Positions 34,286 through 46,842 of a stretch of DNA of 64,000 nt are shown piece by piece. The DNA comes from Mangifera indica (Eukaryota; Streptophyta; Magnoliopsida; Sapindales; Anacardiaceae). The notes beneath the pieces are model-generated. The model made no database searches, was not told where the DNA came from, and saw only the letters and a program-made list of their open reading frames with translations. Numbering within the stretch: position 1 is the first letter of the stretch; each line of letters starts with the position of its first letter. Location: assembly GCF_011075055.1 (NCBI RefSeq), contig NC_058147.1, forward strand, positions 7,936,001 through 8,000,000. Direction: 5' to 3'. The position numbers and the translations under genes are program-made.

Positions 34286-35545
34286 TTTTTAGAGATTTCG
34301 AACTCTCTCACTCTCGGTGAACTAAAAAAGACGCAGAGAAGGAAAAGCCTAAACCCTAGGAAGTATCGTTACACTCGAACCCACACAAGTGACAGCATGA
34401 TACATGCAATATCACCTCCTAATGTGTGCCAAAATTGTGGATTTTTTTAAAATAAAATAATAAAAATTTTAACTCCCACGTTATATTTTAAAAATATAAT
34501 TATTATATTATATTATTTTGGTATATTTTAAAATATAAATATATATATATATATATTTTTTATATTATATTTACTGATAAGCAGCTTGGTTATCTTATTA
34601 AAAAAATAAAAAATTAGAACAAAAAAAAAACCCTCTTATAATAAGTTTTTAATTGAAATTGATATGATCGATTCTAAGTAAGATCCAATTTCTATCCGAA
34701 ATCGATTGGTGAAATTTTTCATTAAAACGGTTTTCCTTTTTCACTGTCTGAAGGTTTAAATTTTGGAGCAATTCATCTTCCAAAGGAGATACTATATCAT
34801 CCTTTTGACAGCAAAAATGAATTTGCCCACTGGAAAATCATCAGTATGAAAAGAAGAAGCAAAGCTTTTGTTTTCTCTGATTAAACGTAGAAGCAGAAGA
34901 AGCTTTTCAACTGGGCAGAAAGTAACGAATTTGAGTTAAAAGGGGATTTGTCAAAGCTGCTATTATTGACATTTAATGCAAGGCAAAGACCATTTCAATG
35001 TTATTCTTCTCCCAACAAGATCAACCTTGGCCTGGTGCTGTTTCCGTAGTCTTTACCTACTTCTAATTATTTGAATTTTTTATTTTGGTCGAAGAAGGGA
35101 GGCTTGTTGCGGTCCAACGAGCTAGATAAGGCAAGCTTACTGTGGTTTAATGTGTTAGATAAGCACATATCAGGGATAGAATTGATGATGAAGGGAGACT
35201 TGTTGTGCATGATTCAGTTCTTACCCTCGATTCTGGTTCTTAAACGTTTGAAAACAGAGTCAAAATCAGAACTTATTGGTTCTAAAAAATTAGAATTAAA
35301 ATCTATCCCAGATAAGCCGGATCTGGTTTTTACCTAGAACTGAAATCCAGATACTCTACGGTTGTAGTTCCGGTTTGGATATTTTGCTCACCTCTAATCA
35401 TATCATGAGTTCATGTAAGGTACCATGCAAATAATCATGTTTTTTAATATTAAATATTAACAAATACATCAGCCTTAACAAGCCCACCAGTTTCCAAATT
35501 AGACCTTACGTATTTCCTTCATTCTCTCAACACAAACTTCCCATC
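34286..35545. other. Promoter region and intergenic DNA
   Basis: AT-rich, with a TA microsatellite near 34538-34555. No gene was recognised. Confidence 0.45.
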
Positions 35546-35993
35546 AGAGGCCTTTCGTGATTTCATGGCTCGCCTACTTCACTTCAAGCCACCCCCACTG
35601 AGGTCATCTCAAGCAGGGCTTGCTGAGGCATCTCTTCTCTTGTGCCCTTTTGCACCATTCATGTGTGCTACTATTTTCTTGAAAAGGATCCTGTCATACA
35701 GCTCGACAATGAAGTTATGGTACAGCATGCTACATTCCAGGATTATCCACTCAGTAACGGAGATGAAAGCATGTTTAGTTCTGAACAGCAAGGATCCCCA
35801 GTTGGCAGAAGAGCATACTCATGGGAGGGAAATGCTAGTTGCCTGATTTTTCTGGTGTCATCAAATATGACTCTGAGGGACATGTTCCTCCGGCAAAAAC
35901 TCCTGCTTACCTAGAGCTGTTGATCTACCCAAGTTCAGAGGAGAGTTATTATACATTGCACAAACGGAAAGGGATCGGTGAATTCTTGTTCTA
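35546..35993 (+). pseudogene. Possible protein-gene fragment, unidentified
   Basis: Two adjoining frames look protein-like: RDFMARLLHFKPPPLRSSQA from about 35549 and, after a frame change, SGVIKYDSEGHVPPAKTPAY continuing to ELLIYPSSEESYYTLHKRKG near 35970. The second has few stops and a biased composition. I do not recognise the family. It may be the remains of a gene or chance. Confidence 0.3.
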
Positions 35994-36470
35994 CTTCATT
36001 CAATAGTGAATAGGTGAATTAATACATAGGTTACAACAGCAAACTAGAAAAGCAGTAAGAACAAAATCAGCTTGAAGTAGTAAAGTTTAATAAACATGAT
36101 TATGTGGTGACTAAATTGGAATTTTAATCCCCAAGATTTAAGGATTTATTCCTGGTTTCCTACAAGAACCTTGCAAGGTTGAAGTGTAGTCTGATCTTCT
36201 TTGTCAAAATGAATGTAAGTTGATCTCTTGCATGCATTTGTCAGCACAAAGAACCAACATCACCCATTATTCACCCAAGTAGATCAAGCCATTCAAAAGA
36301 ACAAGGGGAAAATCCAGACACAAAATCACAATCCCACTTTGATAATTATTGTAAGATACAAAACTAAATATAATACTAAATAAAATATAAAAATTCATTC
36401 AAACAATTTAAAATTGAGGAAAAGAAAGAAAAAAAATATTGTAATGTATATCTGATCTAAAATTTTACCA

Positions 36471-39400
36471 TTAACTAGGCCTCATTAATCCTCTTTTGTC
36501 AGAATAAGAAGCTCGTCCCCTAAATCCAACAACTCTTAGTTTTGAAGCTCTGGATTTCCCTGGGCTAGACGTCCTGTTCTCTGTTTGCTTTCTCCCACTT
36601 GTTGAGGCTTTTTTGGAGCTACTTGTGGTGAAGGACTTTGACTTTGACTTCGATACCTTAAATGTTGGTTTTGAAGATTTTGCAGCTACGGATGTTTTTC
36701 CAGATTTTGTGGTTGACGATTTTCTCGTTGCAGTGTTGGTAGATGCAACCTTGGTGCGGACACTAGAGGATTTCTCTGATGCAGCTTTGGTCTTGGTCTT
36801 GACTAATTTAGCAACCTTCCCCTTCTCCTGTGTTATTTTAGCCCTGGCAATGTCCCTTCGGATATTATCAGTAGTGAGAGATTCCAAGCTCTCATTCTTC
36901 CTGATTGCCTCCTCAATACGCTCAGCCAACAGTACATCCTTTTTAGCCACCAAGCTTGTCACTTTCCCTATCAAAGTAGGAGGTATTTTAAATTGATGAG
37001 GAATTTAGACTCCATCATTTCAAAGATTAGAAATTGCCACACATCACATGAATTTCGTTTGATCAAAAAGTCTCTTCACATATGAAGCAAAGAAGATATG
37101 CAAAGCCAAGTAGTTCTAATGAGATACTAACTAATTGAAGCAACAATAGTTATGGCATAAAAATTGATTTGTTCCATTTTTTCCTTGTTAGAAATAATTT
37201 CATCTGGACATGGGAAAAACCAAGAGTTTATTAAAACTCAGGATGAAAGAGAACAAAAAAAATAAAATAAAATAAGAATATATGCAGTACAACAAAAATG
37301 TTGTCCAGCATATTTCCATTCAATACACTGTTTTCGTCAACATCCGGTAGAATAGTTGAAAAAGCTCAGATAAAACTGCAAGGACTTTGCTGAGTGAGCA
37401 TTTTGAAAAATCGTGCTAGGCACACAGAAGAAAATTGGTTAATAGTAAAGTTCCTGAATCTGGAAAAGAGAAATAAAAAAGGAGATCATATATTGACAAT
37501 AATTTCATTTATACCTTTTGCACCCATACGAGCAGTTCTCCCAGTACGATGCAGGTAGTCAACCTAAAATGCCAAAGAATAGGAGTAAATCTCTAATCAA
37601 AAGAAAAGAAAACAATAGGAGGGAAATATAGAAAAGAAAGAAAGAAAGCCTGTGGAAATTAACCAATTGACAACAGAGATGACACTTACAGAGTTCGAAG
37701 GGAAATCAAACATGATAACATGATCTACATCCAAGTCCAGCCCCCTCGCAGCCAAGTCTGTGCAGACCAATGTAGGGCAGTCTCCATCATCATTCTTGAA
37801 TTTGTTGAGATTTTCAACCCTGCGCTTACAAGAAAAACAGTTGAGCTAGTACATTGAAGAAACATTCATGTATAGATGCCAGGAGAACATTTGGCATCAT
37901 TTTTTGTCTTCTGCTCTCGAAAGTTGAAACATGTTTCTGGTCAGATGTTGGTTGTTATTTTCAGGCTCTTTAGTCATATGTATGAATGTAAGATAATTTT
38001 TGCTTTCACAAGCTAGTCCTTTTCTATAGGATGGCTTGATCACTTTGTAAGCTCTTGTTTATTAATATAACTTTCAAAATAATAATAAGAAAAATAAAAG
38101 GCATGTCAATTAATATTACTAGGTAAAATCAGCTACCTAAGGAAAGCTCAGGCCACAAAATCATTTAGCCTTCAATTATTTAATTGATCACAGCAAATCA
38201 AGTCACAGAGCATAAAACAGTAATTCTGTTGTTCTACAAATTGTTACTTTTTTGAGCAGCTAGATAGTGTTAGATCCCAAGCATATGTCTCTCACAAGAA
38301 GAAGGCCCAAAGGAATGAGACACATGGCAGCAGCAAAATTGACAACAAATGGGAACAATTAAACACACATCGCTGCTTGGACCTGGAACAAATGGCAAAC
38401 TCACAAGTGTTTGGACCACCAGAAGCAAGGGAGAGACATGGCACTGCAGGAGGAGACCTAGCTGTTATGGACAAAAAAAAGGAGGCATGCATGGGGAGAG
38501 CAGCAGAGAAATCAGAAGAACAAGTGGGGAATTGAACAAGAGATCTGAGCCCCTCAAATTGCCTGGAAAGCTTGCTGGAATTTTCATTTTGTTTGTAAAT
38601 TGGATTGTTCTTGTTTGCTGTTATATTTTGAATCATGAGATATACTGAACTCATGTAATACTGCACCCATTTTCCAGAAATGAAGTATTCATTTGAGTAA
38701 ACAAATTTGGTTACTATTTTACTGTTCCATTGAATTTGAGTTCTTGCTTGATTGAGTTGATGCTGTGTTAGCTGTTGTGATTGTGGAATTAAGGCAGAGA
38801 GGAGAGTGAAGGAAGGCATTTTGCAGTGCTGGAAATTTTACAGGAAGTTGCTGTTGCAGAACCAAACCCAGGTATCTAACAGATAGCAAATTAGATTTCA
38901 AGAGAAAACATTACAACATTTTAAGTCCAGTTCCAGTCAAATGAGAGTTTTTTAATTAGACTACACATCATTCTATGTCTTAGAAAATACTATATATAAA
39001 TGGCTAAAGTTTAGACATTATGAAAGTAAAAGATAACATCTCATATCATCTCACCTTTGTTCTGCTGGCACCTCACCATGGTAATTGACAGTCGAAATCT
39101 GATTCTCATTAAGGAAGTGATCAACAGCACGACTAGAATTTAATGTATTACAGAATACCATAACCTTGTTTCCCTTAGCCAAGCTTGGCTCAAGAACCTG
39201 CTTTCACATCACCATTTAACTCATGAAAATTATTTTGTCGGAATGCAAAAGACCTAACATAGACTTCAACTTTTCAAATTGAATGCTTGTCCCAACTAAG
39301 AGGAATTTTAGCCTCATAAACCCAAATATTTGACAAATTAAAAAACTGATCTACAACTTTTAACATTTATCAGTCAATAAAAAAGCCATGGCTATTGAGA

Positions 39401-41537
39401 ATTAAATATGAGTAATGAAGCACCACAGAAGTAGACCTGTAGCAATGCCTCCAGCTTATTTTCAGACCCTGAAAGTTTGATGAAATCATGTCGAGCAGAT
39501 GCAATTTTTTTATGCAGTGTGGACGTTCGTAAATGTGTTATTCCTTGAAACTCCTCATCAATCAGCTTCTGCACTGCCTGAAAAAAATCACAATGGCCAG
39601 TAACTAACTTGATTATAACCACAACAGTGAGGAGAGTTCATTTAATACAATTAATTAAAGGAAATTTCCAACACAACAAATTGCAGCTGCAATTATAATT
39701 AAAAGAAGAATAGTAACATTACATTATGCTTGAATTCCGCTGATAGTATACTATTCAAAATCAGCACAAGGACATTTACCAAACTAGGGTTTTTCAACAC
39801 AAGAAAATTACATCAAAAGCACTGGATTCATTTCGAACACTACATGCACCCCCCGCACACAAGTGCAAAAGGTGGTAAGAAAAACAACATATTTATCAAA
39901 GGTGCCCACTATATATAAACACACCAAGCACACTCCGCACAGCAAAGGTTTTGGGGAGAGTGTACCTTTGTCATTGTTGCGGCGACCAGTATAGTTTGAA
40001 ACCCTTGGCCATCAGGCTTTGTTGCACGATGTTTTAGTGGAGCAAGAAACTTGCGAATTTCAGGACCAAAACCACGATCAAACATGGTGTCTGCCTCATC
40101 CAACACCTACTAAATATTGTTAATACCATGAAGTGAACCAAAATTACTGCAATAGGGGCGAATAAAAAATATTTAATTCCCAAGATAGGCCACTTAAAAT
40201 AAAATTAGGTACTCACCACATATTTGATATCACCATAAACAATGTTCCCATCCTCAATATGTTGAAGAATTCTACCAGGGGTCCCAACTACCATGTCAAT
40301 TGGGTTATTCAACGAATCCTCCTGGGGCCTCAACCGACCACCACCACTGACCATTATAGATCTGAATCGTGCATGATGACTAATGGACTTTGCTACACGA
40401 AAAACCTATAAAACCCACTTGAAATATTCAATTGCATTGATCAAATTTTACAATGAATGACTTAGCTAACAATAGTAAATGAAATAAACAAAAACCTGCT
40501 CAGATAGCTCTCTGGTAGGACATAGCACAACAGCTCGCGGACGTCTGGGCTTCATTAGCCTACCCAACTCTGCCTCATCCCGTCTCAGCAACTGCAGAAT
40601 TAGAAATTACAAGGGGTTGCCTCTAGATTTTACCATAACATTCTATGACATAGCTAACATGAAAGCATATTTACAGCTTTTGGATAGAAGCGAAACAGTG
40701 AAGAAAAAGAGGAACAAATCAGCTTGAATATCCAATTATATAGATAAGTTAAACTTCGATATGCTCAAGCATACCCAATTAAGAAGACGCTCTAGATCAC
40801 TCAGGAAAAACATATTCTTATACTCTGAATATACAAAAAACTTGAGTATGTCACCTTTCAACACAAAATTTAAGTAGCCTACAAGACCAACAGCAGAAAA
40901 AATAAAACTTATCCCAAATAACACACATATGAAAAAAGGAATGAAAAATAAAAACCACCAAGTACACCTCAAAGTTTCAATTCATCTATGGCAAAATGTG
41001 GCATACCTGAACAAGAGGTAACAAATAAGCCAGGGTCTTTCCAGAGCCAGTATGTGAACCCAAGACCACACTTTTCTCATCCAAAATAGCAGGGATCCCA
41101 ATACACTGAATCTCAGTAGGAACTTCAATACCAATCTCTCTAACAGCCCCCATAACCTCCTCACTCAATCCCAACTCCTCAAAACTACCCACACTCACTA
41201 CCCTCTTCTTCTTATTATTATCAAAGTCTCCACCTTTCCCCTCTTTGTCCCCAAAACTCCCAGCTTGTTCCTGCGTTTTAGGTTGTAGGGTTGGTTTGTT
41301 TGAGTCCTTAAGATGCCTCAGCCTGAGTCTTTCAAGAAGCATAGAGTGCTTCAGCTGCTCAGGTGGGTCAATTGATATTGTTGGTGTTGTGGAAGAGCAT
41401 AGAGGCCTAAACCCTGACAAAACCCTAACGGATTTTTTGGGAAATTTAAGAAATGGGGTGAGGTTAAATTTGGTTGAGGAGAGAAGAGACATAGAAAGGA
41501 GAGTTCTTGATGTTCCTAACGCCATGGCTTTCTGCAT
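36471..41537 (-). CDS. RH39: DEAD-box RNA helicase 39, plastid type
   Basis: Nine exons join in frame to 638 residues: 41007-41537, 40496-40591, 40217-40405, 39966-40106, 39437-39577, 39055-39197, 37690-37819, 37515-37563 and 36471-36967. Arabidopsis RH39 is a chloroplast helicase needed to introduce the hidden break in 23S rRNA. Here the first ~60 residues are transit-peptide-like. Then come the Q motif ([17 protein letters not shown]), Walker [10 protein letters not shown], motif Ia [12 protein letters not shown] as VLDEADTMF, motif III AATMT, motif [14 protein letters not shown] and motif [12 protein letters not shown]. The C-terminal ~130 residues are Lys/Ser-rich and basic and end in a [10 protein letters not shown] element, as in RH39. 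Intron 6 holds a solo LTR. A truncated relative lies next to it at 44174-46085. Confidence 0.95.
38268..38881 (+). mobile_element. Solo LTR in RH39 intron 6
   Basis: The 614-bp segment starts TGTTAGAT and ends ATCTAACA, with a perfect 5-bp target duplication GATAG on both sides (38263-38267, 38882-38886). It carries no second LTR or internal domains. It is best explained as the remnant left when the two LTRs of a retrotransposon recombined. The orientation shown follows a likely poly(A) region near 38620-38700 and is tentative. Confidence 0.85.
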
Positions 41538-43126
41538 TTTTTTGCAGAAGGGTTCTGCTTTTTTTTTGTTCGGGGTTTTAGCAGTGTGCTCAAATGAAGA
41601 TGAATTATCTGCTTGCGTTTTATTTTAAATATTTGGAGTGTTTGGAACTAGGGTTAGGCCCACACTAGAATGGAACAGAAAGTATTTCATGTTCTCTTGC
41701 AATGCAAAGTCAGGAATAGGAAAGTGATGGATATTTAAGGGTGTTGTAACTACCCAGAGAATACGATATAATTGTCACGGGGGTTGTAAAACTAATAAAA
41801 CTGATAAAATAAAATCTCAATGGATGTTAAAATTGATGAAATATTAAAATTTTTAAATTAAATATTTGAGTTTAAATTTTTATCACGATTATAAAATTTT
41901 AATTTCTCTAATACAATTATTATAGATTCGGTCACTATAGGTCATTGGGTATCACTGTGTTTTAAATTTACTTGTTTAATAAATACAAATAGGGTTCTGG
42001 TTAATAAAAAAACTAAGAAAAAGAAAATTAAGATAAAAAGTTTTCAATGTGATTTGATATATTGATTGAAATATTTTTACCACTCTAACAAATACAAACG
42101 AGATCTCTAATAAAAAGTTTTTAATATGTTTTGACATAATAATCGAAATATCTATATTTATAATATAATTATTAGTTTATTAGCATCACATGCAAAATTT
42201 AATATGACTTTGTTTTGTATTGTTTGATCATATCCACTTCTCTCTTACATAATCCTACGTATTTATAAGAGCATTGAGGATCAAGGCATGACATTGCGTT
42301 AAATGTTACCTTAAAGGAATCGGATATGGTATTTGGTGCTCCAAAATATTTTCGAATTTTTCTTTCTAGGGGTTTTTTTGGGGAGCCGATAAATTCAGGG
42401 CACGAGGCAGGCTGATGAGGATTGGAGACCCTCTAGCCATTAATTTGTTGCTCTCATTGCTGCTGAGAGCAAGCAGACTTATGAGGTGGTACAAACGTTT
42501 TTGTAGTTATTCCCATCTTAGGGGTATATCTTTCGGGTGGGGGGACTCACAACTTATGTAAAGACATGATGTGCCCCATTGGATGACGTTGGGAGAGTTG
42601 TTTTCAAACCAGTATGAGTTTAGGAATAGTGTCAAGTTTTGGTTGTAAGGTGTCAGCCCTAGAGGCAAATTGATTGGATTCCATAAAACGAAGCAGTTCT
42701 ATGTTGTTTTCAAAATCTTCAAATGACTAATTGTTAGGAGATTTTTTGTGCAATCTTCTTTGACCCATCATCAGTAAGCTGTGAAGGCTTTTGAGGATGG
42801 AATGCGACATAGACTCTCTTTTTTGCGTTAAATTGTTAATGTGATTTCTGATCATTAAATGATGTATACAATTTCAAATCTTACATAAGATAAATTGTTA
42901 AAGGGTTAAAGTTTCGTTAAATTTAACTGTTTTTAGATGGGTATTTAAAATTTTCAAAATTAAAAGAAAATACTTAGGAAAACAGCAATCTTTGCGTGGG
43001 AAATAGTCCTTGGGCCTACTATCTAACTATAATTATTTGTAATAGTAAAGGTGATACCTAAAATTTGAGGATGGGTTAAACTGTACTGATAATAATATAG
43101 AGCTGAATATTGCAAACTCATAATTA
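41538..43126. other. RH39 promoter side and intergenic DNA
   Basis: AT-rich. The stretch 42360-42800 is more GC-rich and may be a decayed transposon gene, but I cannot identify it. A family A terminus relic is at about 42990-43018. Confidence 0.4.
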
Positions 43127-43691
43127 GGGAAATTAAATTTAATGTCCTAAATTCATATGCTCAAAGCAAAAATGGCTACGTTATTCATACAAAGCCAAAA
43201 AACCTGCTCACGAGGCACTGTTCACACCAGTTGCTTGGTTCACTATTCACTCACGAATTTACTCTTAAGTTTTTAACGAAAAAATGGCAAAAGAAATTAG
43301 TTATCGTTTGTTATCATATTTTATTCATTCTAGTGTTAAAATTTATGCAATGAGAAGAAGATTTAGTTGGTTTTTACGGTAGAGTTTTTAGATTTATACA
43401 ATTTATTATATAAGTTTATTTTGGAGTGTTTTGAATGAATTTGTGGAGAGATTTTATATTAAAATAGACGTAGATTTAATTATTGTTGTTTTAGACATAT
43501 TATTTTTGGCCACTTAATTTAATTTCCCAAAAGAAACATAACAGTGAATTTTGCGAGTAAATAGTAAACAGTAGAACTCGCAACACGCATAAACAGTAAT
43601 ATCTCATAAGTGGATGTTTTAGCTTTGTATAAATAATGTTGGACATTTTTACTTTAAGCATATGAATTTAAGCCATTTAACTTAATTTCCC
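43127..43691. mobile_element. Tourist-like MITE
   Basis: The left end GGGAAATTAAATTTAATG and the right end, read in reverse complement as GGGAAATTAAGTTAAATG, open inverted arms of about 140 bp. The flanking triplet TTA is duplicated (43124-43126, 43692-43694), as expected for PIF/Harbinger-type insertion. It has no coding capacity. Confidence 0.75.
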
Positions 43692-44173
43692 TTAAACATC
43701 TCCTTAATCACAGCTCCAATGTTTGGTCTCTAACAACTAAACAGCTTTAAGAATTCTCCAAGTAATTTCAAACACAACCAAACAAATAATGATGTTTAAG
43801 GCTCAACCAAATCCAGAAGAATAACTAAGTCTTCAGCAGATATTGGTGAATAATAAGAACAATATAGATTATTACTTACAATAGTCTGAATACATTTAGT
43901 CCTCTGTCACAGACTGAAAAGCAAGTAAGAAACCTGTGCATTTCACTAATGAAGTAGCCGGTTACTACATACCTAGTCAGATAGCATAGGTTTTACAGAA
44001 TCGATTAAGAAAGAAACCATTACAATAATTTATATTCAACAACTTATCAAGCCCCTATAAATTTGGATTCATGGGTACCTATAAAGAAGGGTACTTCTAG
44101 TCTGCACTCAGTTTTTTTTTTTCCCAGATAATTCGTTCATTAAAGAGATCAAAGGAAATATGCAATTTGAGAT

Positions 44174-46085
44174 TCAAGATTCTGACGCATCCAAAGTCAG
44201 AGAATTCAAAGCCTCAGCCACCTTTTTCTTTAGGGTACTCGGAGACTCAATGAGATCAAACATCTCTTCTTGCTCCATCTCAATCAACATTGCAGTCACT
44301 TTTCCGGCATTATCATGCTCAAGACGCTCCACAACAGAAGCTCCCTGTTTGCCAAGCACCAAGATAATTATAAAGTTCAGTAAGAGGACATACAATGTGA
44401 CAATATTCTGTTAACTTCGGAATCTCTTAAGCAGTCTAAAGCATCATCATTCATTTATCAACATACTACAACTCTCCTGATATGTCAGTGCATTTACATA
44501 CCTCTGAAATTGTTGAAGTGACCAAAATAGTTTGAAATCCTTGATTACTAGACTTTGATTCACGCTCTTTTAGGGGGCTCAAGATTTTGCTAATTTCAGG
44601 ACCAAACCCATGTTCGAGCAAGGTGTCTGCCTCATCCAAAACCTATCACAAGATTATTGTCATCAACAAGTATATGAGGTGTTCAATATAGGGACCCCTA
44701 AAATTTACAGAAAATTTTACACTGAAACCATCCATATTTAAAAAGGCTGAACAGAGACAAATTAACATTTTAGTATACTGACCAAATATTTGACATCATT
44801 GCATATAACACTTCCATCCTCTACATATTGTAGAACCTCGCTAGGGGTCCCAATTAGCATGCCAATGGGGGCATTTGACACATCCTCAGGGGCTTTTGAG
44901 CTGTCTCCATTTTCCATTGAAGATTTTAATCGAGAATAATGGGTGATAAACTTTGCCACACGAAAACCCTGCAGATTCCATTGAAAAATGTTTCTTTAAG
45001 GGTGATCTCATCATAGTCCATCTAAGTTGCAAATTCTCAGAAAGTACAATATGAGAGAATAGCATACAGTACCTGGTCAGCTGACTCCTCTGTGGTGCAT
45101 AACACGATGGCTCGTGGATGATTTGGCTTCATACTGAGCAATGCCTCATCCCTTCTCAGCACCTGCAGAACATTAACAAATAATGGGATTCTCCTTCCCC
45201 AAAATGGGATCAAAAGTCATCGGAACAGAAACATATTCAATTTCGTAAAACCACCCCTATATCCATGTTCTAACCAAAATCAGGACTGGTCAAAAATGCA
45301 AATCACTCTGAAAGCTAGCAAGAATGGAAAATAATATACAAGAGAACCAATTGAAACTGCATCATGATACATAGATATTCAAAATAGCATTAAAATCTCC
45401 CATGATCAATTAGAAATTCAGCAAATATGAGTAATTTTGAAAGACAAGATTGAGTTTTTGGTATAATCTCTCAAGTGAAACCTAAAACCAAACTCAAGCT
45501 TCAAGTTCAAAACTTTCACAACACCCACAAGAAAAACTTCACAAAAATGAAATCTAGAACAATTTGACACGAAAATAACCAAAGAATAAATAAATAAGGA
45601 TGATGTACCTGAACGAGAGGCAACATGTAAGCCAAAGTCCTCCCAGAACCGGAACCAGAACTCAAAACAACACTCTTTCCCTCTAAAACCGCAGGAATCC
45701 CAACACACTGAATCTCACTAGGAACAAAAACACCAAGCAGCCCCTCCACAGCTTTGATCACCTCCTCTCTCAACCCCAGTTCCTCAAAACTTGACACAAC
45801 TTCAGAGGGCGCCGCATTTGAAGACTGTGGCTGCGGGGGTTTGTTTTGCTGTTGTTGTGGTGGTGGGTTATTTTTTAGGGATCCCTTGAGCTGTCTGAGC
45901 CTGAAACTCTCAAGAACGAAAGAGTCTTTCTTGTCGCAGGGGCTTGAAGGAAGTGGGGCTTGTTCAGTTGGGCTGGTGGTGGAGGAAAGTGGTCTGAGGC
46001 TGAGGAGCGATGGTTTAGAGGGTGCCTTGGCTGAAGAAAGGACCTTTGAAAGATTGAGAATAAGCGATTTGGTTTTTGTTTTCAT
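44174..46085 (-). CDS. RH39-like RecA1 domain fused to a PABP-type MLLE domain
   Basis: Five exons (45609-46085, 45073-45162, 44783-44968, 44502-44642, 44174-44344) join in frame, all introns GT-AG and phase 0, to give 354 residues. Residues 1-95 resemble a transit peptide and linker. Residues ~97-297 follow RH39 through motif [33 protein letters not shown]. Walker A reads GSGSGRT, so the catalytic Lys is Arg; motif Ia is TTEESAD where RH39 has PTRELSE; the TPGR motif is TPSE. The second RecA domain is absent. The last exon encodes [20 protein letters not shown] and on to KKKVAEAL, matching the MLLE (PABC) domain of PABP (50486-50710 reads [20 protein letters not shown]). Inference: no helicase activity; possibly binds PAM2-type peptides. 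It could also be a young gene without function. Confidence 0.85.
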
Positions 46086-46589
46086 GCTGATTTTGATGAT
46101 GCTTCCTCTTCAGTCGAGTTCGGTTGGTTGAGAGGCCTTGTATCTCTAAAACCGATGCTCCATGTTTGATTATAAATACCTCTCTGATTGGCTAGAACAA
46201 ATAGTAAGATGGTTTAGTTTCGGTTATATTTTATTATTAAAATTAAAAAATTATTTTAAAAATATTTGATTTTTAGATAATAAAGATTATTATGGTAGTC
46301 TATATTTTATTATTTCTATTATTTTATTTTATTTATTAGTATTATAATAATTTTTTATTATAAATAATAAAATTACAGATAATAGACAAATTATCATTTT
46401 TATTTAAGAGACTATTTAATTTTTAGTTAATAAAAATTGCCTTGGTAATATATTTTTTATTACTTATATTACTTTATTTAATTTATCAGTACAGTAATTT
46501 TTTATTATCAATGGTGATGTGACAAGTAAAATAGGTAGTAATCTGATTACTAATTTCATTTTACGTATTTAATTCGTAACTTAATTTGA

Positions 46590-46842
46590 ATTATGTTAAA
46601 TAATTATTAAATAATGTCGTTTTGTCAATGAGATAAAATTCAAACTACGAATTTGAGTTATATATTCGAACCATAGATTTGAGCTAAATTCAAACCAAAC
46701 CATTTTCATTTAAACAAAACTTAAACCACCTTTAATATTGCCTCAATGAATTTGAACCGAATTAGAGCTAAATTATTTTTTATTTGAACTAAACTCAAGC
46801 CAAGAGGTCTTCAAATTCAGCTCAGTTTGTATCCACCCTTAG
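46590..46842. repeat. Decayed GAGCTC-type repeat
   Basis: Words such as TTCGAACC, TTTGAGCTAAATTC and the end TATCCACCCTTAG recall 11246-11624, with C-to-T-like decay of its GAGCTC words. Confidence 0.45.

Noticed and set aside
36613..36996. A plus-strand frame opposite the RH39 C-terminus
   Set aside because: It is the antisense shadow of the Lys/Ser-rich RH39 tail.
38292..38819. A 175-codon minus-strand frame inside RH39
   Set aside because: It lies within the solo LTR and the RH39 intron and resembles no protein.
42360..42800. Possible decayed gag-like gene
   Set aside because: Composition is gene-like, but no motif such as a zinc knuckle or protease site could be found in any frame.
44174..44395. 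Treating the MLLE exon as a separate PABP pseudogene
   Set aside because: The acceptor AAACAG and phase 0 join it in frame to the DEAD-box exons, and no other PABP exons lie nearby on that side; cDNA is still needed to settle this.
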